DNA of 19,949 bases from CAYLZO01 sp964387775 (GTDB lineage: Bacteria > Chloroflexota > Anaerolineae > JAAYZQ01): NCBI GenBank assembly GCA_964387775.1, contig CAYLZO010000079.1:1-19949 (forward strand), read 5' to 3'. The notes below the pieces were generated by a model. It saw nothing but the letters and a program-made list of their open reading frames with translations, had not been told where the DNA came from and ran no database searches. This document shows positions 12,538 to 19,297 of this stretch, piece by piece (within the stretch, counting starts at the first letter, position 1; each line of letters opens with the position of its first letter). The translations under genes were made by a program, and so were the position numbers.

Positions 12538-14070
12538 ATGCCCATGTTTTCCAGCATTCGCACTCGTCTAACCCTGAGCCACCTGGCCGTCATCGTCGTG
12601 GCCATGGGGCTCTCTGGCTTGCTCCTGCTCTCGCTGCTGGAGGGTTACTTTCTGGACGCGATGGAGGACAGCCTGCGGGCCCAGGCAGAGCTCACTGCCC
12701 AGGCCCTCATTCCCGGCGCCGTGGCCGAGGCGCCCCCGGACCCGATGCAGAACGCGGCGGCCAACACCGTCCAGCAGCGGCAGTTGGGCAACATTTCGGT
12801 CGAGGCCCAGAACGCCGCGCCGCCGCCCGAACCATCGACGCCCCTCACGGCCAGCCTCGACCTGAGCTACCTGTCCGATGCCTCGCTGCAACTCAGCGCC
12901 CAGCTCGACACCCGCGTCCGCGTTCTCGACGCCGCCGGCGGGGTGCTCGTCGACTCGGCCCAGGCCGACCTGGGCGCCGACCTGGGCGCCGATCCGCTGG
13001 TGGCCCAGGCGCTGGCCGGGCAGTACGCCAGCCGCGCCGACACGGGCGGCCGGGCGCCGGCCATGCACCTGGCCCTGCCGCTGCGGGTCGAGGGTGACCT
13101 GGTCGGCGCCGTCTACCTCAGCCAACCCCTGACCGACGCGCTGGAGGTCATCCGCGACCTGCGCAACCTGTGGCTGGTCACGACGCTGGCGGCGCTGCTC
13201 TTCTCCGGCCTGGTCGGGCTGCTGCTCTCGCGGGCGGTGGCCCGGCCCGTGCGCCGCCTGACCGAGGCCGCCGGGTCGGTGGCCGCCGGCAACCTCGACG
13301 AGCAGGTGCCGGCCGGCAGCCGCGACGAGCTGGGCCGCCTGAGCCGCGCCTTCAACGATATGACCGCCCGCCTGCGCGCCGCCCGCCAGGCCCAGACCGA
13401 TTTCGTGGCCAACGTCTCCCACGAGCTGCGCACGCCGCTCACGGCCGTCAAGGGCACCATCGAGACGCTGCGCGACGGCGCCGTGGACGACCCCGAGGTC
13501 CGCGACCGCTTCCTGGCGACCGTCGAGGCCGAGACCGACCGCCTCATCCGCCTGGTCAACGACCTGCTGGTCCTCTCCCGCGCCGACTCGGCGGCGCTCA
13601 ACCTGCGCCGCGCGCCGCTGGACCTGGCCGCGCTGGCCCGCGCCACGGTGGGCAAGCTGGCCCCCCGGGCCTCGGCCCGGGACGTGTCTCTGGTGGTCGA
13701 GGCCGGCCCCGGCCTGCCGCCGGCCCTGGCCGACGCCGACCGCGTCGAGCAGGTGCTGGTCAACTTGCTCGACAACGCCGTCAAGTACTCGCGGCCCGGC
13801 GGCCGGGTGACGGTCCGCATCGACGGCGGGCCGGCGGGCACGGTCCAGGTCCAGGTGCGGGACGAGGGCCTCGGCATCCCGGCCGACGAGATGCCCCGCA
13901 TCGGCGAGCGCTTTTACCGCGCCGACCGCGCGCGCTCAAGGGCGGAGGGGGGCAGCGGACTGGGTCTGGCCATCGCCCGCGCCCTGGTCGAGGCCCACGG
14001 CGGGCGGCTGTGGCTGGAGAGTGAGGAAGGGCGGGGGACGGTGGCGATCTTTGTGCTGCCCGGCGGCTAG
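12538..14070 (+). CDS. Membrane sensor histidine kinase
   Basis: A 510-residue sensor kinase, partner of the response regulator just upstream. Order: membrane helix about 12-36; extracytoplasmic sensor about 37-208, Ala/Pro/Gln-rich with no named fold; second helix about 211-233; HAMP about 232-284 (A-R-P-V-R-R-L-T-E-A); dimerisation/phosphoacceptor H295 in V-S-H-E-L-R-T-P; ATPase domain with the N box L-L-D-N-A-V-K-Y-S (N413), G1 D-E-G-L-G-I-P (D442), F box E-R-F-Y-R-A-D and G2 G-G-S-G-L-G-L-A. It resembles the PhoR/BaeS group. The start is the ATG at 12538, 9 bases after the regulator stop; M-P-M has a second in-frame ATG at residue 3. A 12-base unit is tandemly duplicated in the sensor (L-G-A-D twice, residues 145-152). 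The signal is unknown. Confidence 0.95.
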   Translation: MPMFSSIRTRLTLSHLAVIVVAMGLSGLLLLSLLEGYFLDAMEDSLRAQAELTAQALIPGAVAEAPPDPMQNAAANTVQQRQLGNISVEAQNAAPPPEPSTPLTASLDLSYLSDASLQLSAQLDTRVRVLDAAGGVLVDSAQADLGADLGADPLVAQALAGQYASRADTGGRAPAMHLALPLRVEGDLVGAVYLSQPLTDALEVIRDLRNLWLVTTLAALLFSGLVGLLLSRAVARPVRRLTEAAGSVAAGNLDEQVPAGSRDELGRLSRAFNDMTARLRAARQAQTDFVANVSHELRTPLTAVKGTIETLRDGAVDDPEVRDRFLATVEAETDRLIRLVNDLLVLSRADSAALNLRRAPLDLAALARATVGKLAPRASARDVSLVVEAGPGLPPALADADRVEQVLVNLLDNAVKYSRPGGRVTVRIDGGPAGTVQVQVRDEGLGIPADEMPRIGERFYRADRARSRAEGGSGLGLAIARALVEAHGGRLWLESEEGRGTVAIFVLPGG

Positions 14071-14131
14071 CCTGCGCTTTCACGATTTGTGGATGGATTT
14101 GCTTGCTATTTGGAGAAAGGAGTGGAAAAAT

Positions 14132-15307
14132 ATGAAAGAGGCTAACAAACGATGGAAAGCGCTCGCCCTCGGGCCGGGTCTGGCGCTGCTGCTGCTTTGT
14201 GGGCTCCTTCTTGCCCTCTCGTCAGCGCGGGCTTTTGACGAGGAGGACATCGAATACTTTGACCCCCTCGACTATTCGCCCATCGCCTCGCGCCCCACCT
14301 ACAGCCCAACGGTGAGCAGCATTCACTTTGACCTGGTTGGCGCCCTGGCCATCGCCGCCGGCTTTTCGGTGACCGACGCGGCCACCATCCAGGCCTACTC
14401 GCAGGGTACCGACTCGGGGCAGTTGCCGGCCGTGGACCCGGTCTATACCTTTGATGCCGATCCCGATCTCTATCCGGTCGCGCCGCCCATCACCTCCGTC
14501 GTGACCAGCACCCATTGCCCCTCGCCCACCACGACGGCGCCCACGGTGACTATCGGCTCCACCAACATGATGACCGACTGCATCAGTTGCTTCACCTCGC
14601 GTTTCGGCCCCTACGGCGTCTTTTTCCACCTGCCCCACGACCGGCCCGACGAGCTGGTCGCCATCCGCGACTGGGCGCTGGGTCAAACCGACGTGCTGAC
14701 CGGTATGGTCGTCTTTGGCTACAGCAGCACGGCCCAGTCGATGTGGGAGGGCATTGCCAACATTTATGAATCGACGCCATGTTTTGTCACCGAGACGGTC
14801 CGCGTGGACACCGGCAGCATTCAGCCGGGCAGCCTGGAGGCATTTGGCATCTATCTGCACGCCCTGGGCGATCACTGGTCGCACCAGGCCTGCATCGAGG
14901 CCGCCGACGCCGAAGGCTTGCCTTTCGCCGCCCACGTCCTGCCCTCCGGCCCAAGCGATCCGCTGTGGCCCTGCCGCTGGACGTCCCACCAGTTCGAGTT
15001 CGGCGATCCGGCCGAGTTTCCCGACAGCAACCGTACGTTCACTGCGACCCTGGTGACCTACGAGGCGCTCACGGCCTTTGCCGCGCAGAGTGACCGTCCT
15101 CTCTATCGCTCGATCCCCCTCACTGCCGAGGGCAACCACCTCTACGATGCCCTGTACGAGTTTGTGCACACGGCGACGGCAACCGAGCCGATGGTCCGGC
15201 GCTATCTGGCCGACGATCTGCGCAACTGGTCTCTGGCGACGCGGGCCGCCAACCCAGCCTATTGGAAGTATCGTACCTATTTACCCCTGATCGTCAGACG
15301 CGAGTAG
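14132..15307 (+). CDS. Secreted His-rich protein with GDHWSH motif and YLPLI tail
   Basis: A 391-residue exported protein of unknown function. ATG 14132 is supported by AAAGGAG 9 bases upstream and a signal peptide of about 35 residues (hydrophobic L-A-L-L-L-L-C-G-L-L-L-A-L, cleavage near A-R-A). Conserved-looking features are H65-F-D-L-V-G-A-L-A-I-A-A-G-F-S, D82, F-F-H-L-P-H-D (166-170), Y-L-H-A-L-G-D-H-W-S-H-Q (241-252) and S-H-Q-F-E (285-289). Spaced His and Asp residues of this sort occur in zinc-dependent phospholipase C-like and DUF6765-like proteins. A metal-dependent hydrolase is therefore a reasonable guess, not a proven one. Cysteines at 129, 150, 153, 217, 254 and 281 could form disulfides. 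It ends Y-R-T-Y-L-P-L-I-V-R-R-E. It follows the kinase by 61 bases with no clear promoter or terminator between them. Confidence 0.75.
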   Translation: MKEANKRWKALALGPGLALLLLCGLLLALSSARAFDEEDIEYFDPLDYSPIASRPTYSPTVSSIHFDLVGALAIAAGFSVTDAATIQAYSQGTDSGQLPAVDPVYTFDADPDLYPVAPPITSVVTSTHCPSPTTTAPTVTIGSTNMMTDCISCFTSRFGPYGVFFHLPHDRPDELVAIRDWALGQTDVLTGMVVFGYSSTAQSMWEGIANIYESTPCFVTETVRVDTGSIQPGSLEAFGIYLHALGDHWSHQACIEAADAEGLPFAAHVLPSGPSDPLWPCRWTSHQFEFGDPAEFPDSNRTFTATLVTYEALTAFAAQSDRPLYRSIPLTAEGNHLYDALYEFVHTATATEPMVRRYLADDLRNWSLATRAANPAYWKYRTYLPLIVRRE

Positions 15308-15387
15308 CCGTCCGCACGAGTTGCTCTGCCGGGCGGTTCGTTTTCCGGCATCGTAGCGAATTGGGCACTTGGCCTGCTCTCGCTCTT

Positions 15388-15450
15388 GCCGGACCCGCCG
15401 TCACGGCATCGGGGACAGTCCGGCGGCTTGGCACGGACTGTGATCCGTGC
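15388..15450 (+). other. Structured intergenic segment with competing hairpins
   Basis: Within the 268-base gap before the SIMPL gene. GCCGGAC (15388-15394) can pair with GTCCGGC (15418-15424), enclosing a small GCCGT-C-ACGGC hairpin (15397-15407). ACAGTCCG (15415-15422) can instead pair with CGGACTGT (15434-15441), and GCACGGA (15431-15437) with TCCGTGC (15444-15450). Pairs sharing bases cannot form together. There is no T-run, so it is not a simple terminator. The rest of the gap holds a GCTGATAG fragment like the heptamer repeat at 5464 and no gene. Confidence 0.45.
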
Positions 15451-15575
15451 TGAGCGCTGATAGTCAGAGGCTCCGTGTTGCGGCTTTGCCTTGCGTCTAT
15501 CCCCTCGCTGTCACAAACCTGCCCCATGTGCCTGCTACACTGGGGGCCAACTCACGAATCGAGGAGGACGACAAG

Positions 15576-16349
15576 ATGAAGCAGAAACTCACGAGTTTGG
15601 CCGGGTTCGCCGGCTTGGCCCTGGCCCTGGTCCTGACCCTTTCGGCTTGGACGGAAGAGGCGCAGTTGGTTCCGCTGGAGACACGGCGCATCACCGTTAG
15701 CGGCGAGGCCGAGGTGCGTATCGTGCCCGACGAGGTGATCCTCACCCTGGGCGTCGAGACCTGGGACAAAAAGATGGACCGGGCCACGGATCAGAACGCC
15801 GAGATCGTGGCCGCCGTGCTGGCCCTCGCCGCCGAGCACGGCGTCCCGTCGCAGCACGTCCAGACCGACTATGTCGGCATCGAACCCCGCTACCGCAACG
15901 GCTACTACGAGGACCGCGATTTCATCGGCTATTTCGTCCACAAGACGGTCGTCATCACCCTGCGCGACCTGTCCGAGTTTGAGGGGCTGCTGGCCGACGC
16001 CCTGGAGGCGGGCGTCAACTATGTCCACGGCATCGAGTTCCGTACCACCGAGCTGCGCCAGCACCGCGACGAGGCCCGCGCCCTGGCCGTCCGCGCCGCG
16101 AAGGAAAAGGCCGAGGCCCTGGCCGGCGAGCTGGGCCAGCAGATCGGCGCCCCGCTCACTGTCCAGGAGGTGGGGAGCGGTTGGTGGTCGGGCTACAACG
16201 CCTGGTGGGGCGCCCGCTGGGGCGGCGGCATGAGCCAGAACGTCATCCAGGAGGCCGGCGGCGCCTCGGCCCTGGCCGACGGTAGCGTGGCCCCCGGCCA
16301 GATCAAGGTCAATGCCCGCGTCAGCGTGACCTTTGAGTTGACCGACTAG
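15576..16349 (+). CDS. Secreted SIMPL-domain (DUF541) protein
   Basis: A 257-residue exported protein. The start at ATG 15576 has GAGGAGGA just upstream and gives a signal peptide (M-K-Q-K-L-T-S-L-A-G-F-A-G-L-A-L-A-L-V-L). The frame is open back to 15447 but that part is leader. The SIMPL/DUF541 domain fills the rest: R-R-I-T-V-S-G-E-A-E-V-R-I-V-P-D-E-V-I near residues 39-57, L-G-V-E-T, then the helix A-R-A-L-A-V-R-A-A-K-E-K-A-E-A-L-A typical of the family, and a final strand V-N-A-R-V-S-V-T-F-E-L. Relatives are periplasmic or surface proteins linked to oxidative stress in some species. A W/G-rich loop (W-W-S-G-Y-N-A-W-W-G) is unusual. It lacks the Y-L-P-L-V tail, unlike most other exported proteins here. 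Confidence 0.9.
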   Translation: MKQKLTSLAGFAGLALALVLTLSAWTEEAQLVPLETRRITVSGEAEVRIVPDEVILTLGVETWDKKMDRATDQNAEIVAAVLALAAEHGVPSQHVQTDYVGIEPRYRNGYYEDRDFIGYFVHKTVVITLRDLSEFEGLLADALEAGVNYVHGIEFRTTELRQHRDEARALAVRAAKEKAEALAGELGQQIGAPLTVQEVGSGWWSGYNAWWGARWGGGMSQNVIQEAGGASALADGSVAPGQIKVNARVSVTFELTD

Positions 16350-16361
16350 CGAGGCTTCGCC

Positions 16362-16877
16362 TCAAGCCACCAGGGTCAGCCTCCGCCTTATTCTCGCTGA
16401 ACCAGCGAAGCTCTGCAGGGTCAGGTGCGCCGAACCCGTGGTGAGCACGGCGCCGCCCCCCTCGTCAAAGATGTCTCCTGCGGACGTCTGGCCGTTCTGC
16501 AGGCGCAGGTTCGAGATCACGACCGTGGACCCCACCCGGAACACGCGGCCTGCTGCACCGGCGTCGACGATGGTGTTCTCCATCCCGGCGCCGTTGAGGG
16601 TGAGCTCGTCATAGACTTCGATGTCGTGCTCGTTGTAGGTCCCGGCCGCGATCTCGACGGTATCGCCGGACGCCGCTTTGCCCACCGCCGCGCCGATGGT
16701 GGCACACGCCGTGCCCGGTGTCAGGCAGTCGTCGTTGTCGTCGCCGGTGGCGGCGTCCACGTACCAGGTCGTGGCCGCCGGGGCTGCCTGGGAAATCGAA
16801 GTGCCGGCGACCCAGAGCAGGGCCAAGAGCAGCGCCATAATCAGTGCGCTGACGAGAATTCGCGTCCTTTTCATCAT
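16362..16877 (-). pseudogene. Secreted parallel beta-helix protein, C-terminally truncated
   Basis: 171 residues from the first ATG. The second ATG (16874) lies a better 6 bases after AGGAGG, so either may be used. It has a signal peptide (M-K-R-T-R-I-L-V-S-A-L-I-M-A-L-L-L-A-L-L), then T-W-Y-V-D-A-A-T-G-D-D, C-L-T-P-G-T-A-C-A-T-I-G-A-A-V, G-D-T-V-E-I-A-A-G-T-Y and L-T-L-N-G-A-G-M-E-N-T-I-V-D-A-G. This is the opening of secreted right-handed beta-helix proteins with polymorphic-outer-membrane-protein-like repeats, usually 400 residues or more. Here the helix stops after two or three turns at L-T-L-Q and is followed by an unrelated Arg-rich tail. CAGGGTCAG occurs twice (16371-16379 and 16416-16424) around the break. 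It is the last gene of the minus-strand group and ends 12 bases from the SIMPL stop. Confidence 0.7.
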
Positions 16878-16893
16878 TTACCTCCTAGAGTCA

Positions 16894-17184
16894 TCATTTG
16901 GTTACGAGCGGCAGATAGACCCGGTACTGGCTGGCTGCCGGGCCGCTATGCCAAAAACCGCCGCCCAGGGCATAGTCCCCGCCGGTCGACGACCCGGCAT
17001 CGGCCTGGCCGATGGTGTCGCTCAGGCTATATCCCCCGCCACTCGACGTTCCACCGCCGCCATCTACCGTCCACCAGGTGAGATCGTAGTTGGGGCTTTG
17101 GGCCTGGAGCGATGCATTGGCCGCTACGCCCGCCAATATCAGCCCCAAGACGAGCACCAGATTGAACCACATCTTGTGTTTCAC
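16894..17184 (-). CDS. Small secreted Gly-rich protein with YLPLV tail
   Basis: A 96-residue exported protein. GTG at 17184 is the start because AAGGAG (plus-strand 17193-17198 as CTCCTT) lies 8 bases upstream; the in-frame ATG four codons later is 20 bases away. The signal peptide (F-N-L-V-L-V-L-G-L-I-L-A-G-V-A-A) ends near A-S-L-Q-A-Q. The mature part, about 66 residues, has Y-D-L-T-W-W-T-V-D-G-G-G-G-T-S-S-G-G-G-Y-S-L, then D-T-I-G-Q-A-D-A-G, a second Gly run and L-G-G-G-F-W-H-S-G. It ends Y-R-V-Y-L-P-L-V-T-K. I have seen this W-W-T-V-D-G-G-G-G pattern in small exported proteins of Chloroflexota but know no function. The gap to the propeller gene is 28 bases, so they are probably co-transcribed. 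Confidence 0.85.
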   Translation of the reverse strand: MKHKMWFNLVLVLGLILAGVAANASLQAQSPNYDLTWWTVDGGGGTSSGGGYSLSDTIGQADAGSSTGGDYALGGGFWHSGPAASQYRVYLPLVTK

Positions 17185-17212
17185 TTTGGTTTCTCCTTCC
17201 CGGTGACGGGCT

Positions 17213-19240
17213 TTAGCGTCGCCGCAGATGGGGCTGGCAGGTCAGGTCAGAGCAGTGGACAACCCGCAGTTCGGCGGCATTATCGTCATAGTAGGCAAAG
17301 ATGGGCAGGCCATCCGCGCCAATCGTCAGGGACGACTCCCGGGGGGCGCCGGTCTTGACCGCGCTGTCGTTGAGGGAGGTATCGGTGCAGCCGAAATCCT
17401 CGCAGTGGGCAAAGTAGATCCGGCTGCCGGTGTCCCAACCGAGGGTGACGTAGCCCAACCCGTGCGGCCCCAGTGTGGTAGAGAGGCCCCAGAAGTTGAT
17501 GCCGGAGCCGGAGATGATGGTTTCAATCGTGACAGCGGAACAAGTTAGGCTTGTGCAGTGGGCCACACGCACAGAGGCAGAGGTTGCGCCGGGCTGGTTG
17601 GCTTTGACGTAGGCGATAATGGGGAGGCTATCTACCCCGGTGGTGATGGAGGTCCAGAGACCGACGTCTTCCTCTTCGCCATTGACCACGTCCGTGCCGT
17701 CTAGCGTGTTGATGGTCGGGCTGCTGCAACTCATGTTCACGCAACGCGCAATCTTGAGGTTGCCGTTGGTGGCATCGTAGTAGCTGATGTAGCCATAGTC
17801 CCGGATGGTGCGCACTATGGACGTGTACTGTCCCACGTCACCGCCGCTGTCCACCGTCCAGATGCTTTTGCCGGAGCAGGACGCGTTGTTGCAGGACACG
17901 GCCTTGAGGTCGCCAGTGCTTACGGCGTAGTAGCTGATAAAGGCGTACCCCTGTTCGTTGGCGGTGATGGACGTCCACTGGCCCACGTCCCCCGTGCTAT
18001 CCACGGTTTCGGTGCTGGCGCTGGTGCAGGCCACGTTCTGGCAGTGGGCCAGCTTCAGGTCGCCGTTGGTGCGGTCGTAGTAGCTGATCAGCCCGTAGCC
18101 ATCCTGTCCGATGGTGATGGACGTGTATTCGCCCACGATGCCGGTAGAATCCAGCGTCGTCTTGGTGCCGCTGGAGCACATCAAGTCGTTGCAATGGTAG
18201 ACCATCAGGTCGCCGTTGCTGGCGTTATAGTAGCTGATGAGGGGCAGGCCATCCCAGCCGATGATGATGGCCGGGTAGCGGCCGGTGCTGCCGGCAGAGT
18301 CCAAAGTGGTGTTGGCGTAGCCGCCCATCGGCAGGGTGGCCACCCGGAACTGGTTGCCACTCAGGGCCAGGCCCTCGCCGGCGGAGTAGGTTGTGTCGTC
18401 GTCGGTGCCGTCGGCAAAACCACTGGGCACGCCATTCAGATTGTCCCAGTGGACCTGCCCGCCGCCGCCGCTGGTGTTCAGTTCCGTTTCCGTGTAGTAG
18501 CGGTCGTCGTGGTCGTGGTCGCTGCGCGCCACCGTGGCGGCGCTCCCGGTGCCGGCAAAGTTCACCGTCAGGGTGACGGCGCCACTGACGCCGCCTCCGT
18601 CCAGGCCCTCCCCGGCATAGACGGCGGTGATGTCGCCGCCCCCGCCGCCCGCACCCACGTCGTCCTCGCCGCAGACCCAGGCCGAGCCGTTCCACTCGGC
18701 GATCTGGCTGCTGGTGCAGTTCAGGCTGCTCAGGGTGTCGTCGTCCAAGTTGTCGGCAAAGCCGGCCGGGAGGCCACTGAGGCCACTCCACGGTGCGGCC
18801 GCGCTGTACTGGGCGTAGGGCGTGGCCGTCAGCGCCCGCCGGGGGCTGAGAGTGGTGTACGTGCCCGTGTCGCTGCCCGGCCGGACGCCCACCTCCAGCC
18901 AGAGGTCGGTGCCGTCAAAGACGCTTCCGAAATCGAGTTGGACGGTGAATTGGCCATCGGTCACGGTGACGTCGTCCAGGGTCAGCGTGCTGCCCACCTG
19001 GCTGCCGTCGGTGGCCGCGTCGTAGAGTTTGAACTCAAAATCGTAGTCGCCGTTGGCCGGGCTGCCCCCGTCGACCAGGCTGCCCTGGTAGGTAAAGCTG
19101 GTGCTCACGTTGGCCGCATCGGGAGCCTGGGCGGCGCGTTCCTCCGTTGTCACCAATTCCTGGGCCCAACTCGACCCCATGGCCAGGGCCAGGAGCAGCC
19201 CCAGAATCAACAAACTTGCCAGAATTCTCGTGCCTTTCAT
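17213..19240 (-). CDS. Secreted protein with predicted seven-bladed propeller, one CX4C per blade
   Basis: 675 residues. ATG 19240 is chosen over the TTG at 19243 because AGGAGG (plus 19247-19252) is 6 bases from it. Signal peptide 1-27. Residues 46-145 form a beta-rich domain (F-T-Y-Q-G-S-L-V-D-G-G-S-P-A-N-G-D-Y-D-F). Residues 146-300 are low-complexity with S-D-H-D-H-D-D-R-Y-Y-T-E-T-E, a motif familiar from phage tail-fibre stalks. Residues 310-668 are seven repeats, each with T-(L/V)-D-S-x-G-x-x-G-x-(Y/W)-x-S-I, I-S-Y-Y-x-x-x-x-G-D-L-x-x-x-x-C and C-x4-C. The cysteine pairs are at 350/355, 400/405, 450/455, 500/505, 562/567, 613/618 and 663/668, exactly 50 apart for the first four. This suggests a propeller with a disulfide or metal site in each blade. 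It ends abruptly with H-L-R-R-R and lacks the Y-L-P-L-V tail. The partner is unknown. Confidence 0.85.
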   Translation of the reverse strand: MKGTRILASLLILGLLLALAMGSSWAQELVTTEERAAQAPDAANVSTSFTYQGSLVDGGSPANGDYDFEFKLYDAATDGSQVGSTLTLDDVTVTDGQFTVQLDFGSVFDGTDLWLEVGVRPGSDTGTYTTLSPRRALTATPYAQYSAAAPWSGLSGLPAGFADNLDDDTLSSLNCTSSQIAEWNGSAWVCGEDDVGAGGGGGDITAVYAGEGLDGGGVSGAVTLTVNFAGTGSAATVARSDHDHDDRYYTETELNTSGGGGQVHWDNLNGVPSGFADGTDDDTTYSAGEGLALSGNQFRVATLPMGGYANTTLDSAGSTGRYPAIIIGWDGLPLISYYNASNGDLMVYHCNDLMCSSGTKTTLDSTGIVGEYTSITIGQDGYGLISYYDRTNGDLKLAHCQNVACTSASTETVDSTGDVGQWTSITANEQGYAFISYYAVSTGDLKAVSCNNASCSGKSIWTVDSGGDVGQYTSIVRTIRDYGYISYYDATNGNLKIARCVNMSCSSPTINTLDGTDVVNGEEEDVGLWTSITTGVDSLPIIAYVKANQPGATSASVRVAHCTSLTCSAVTIETIISGSGINFWGLSTTLGPHGLGYVTLGWDTGSRIYFAHCEDFGCTDTSLNDSAVKTGAPRESSLTIGADGLPIFAYYDDNAAELRVVHCSDLTCQPHLRRR

Positions 19241-19297
19241 CAAATACCTCCTCGTAGGCCCGGCGAAGGTTCCGAGACCTCCGCCGGGCCATGGACT

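Noticed and set aside
16351..16363. GAGGC-TTC-GCCTC hairpin between the convergent SIMPL and beta-helix genes
   Set aside because: A 5-bp stem with a 3-base loop and no T-run on either strand; not convincing as a terminator.
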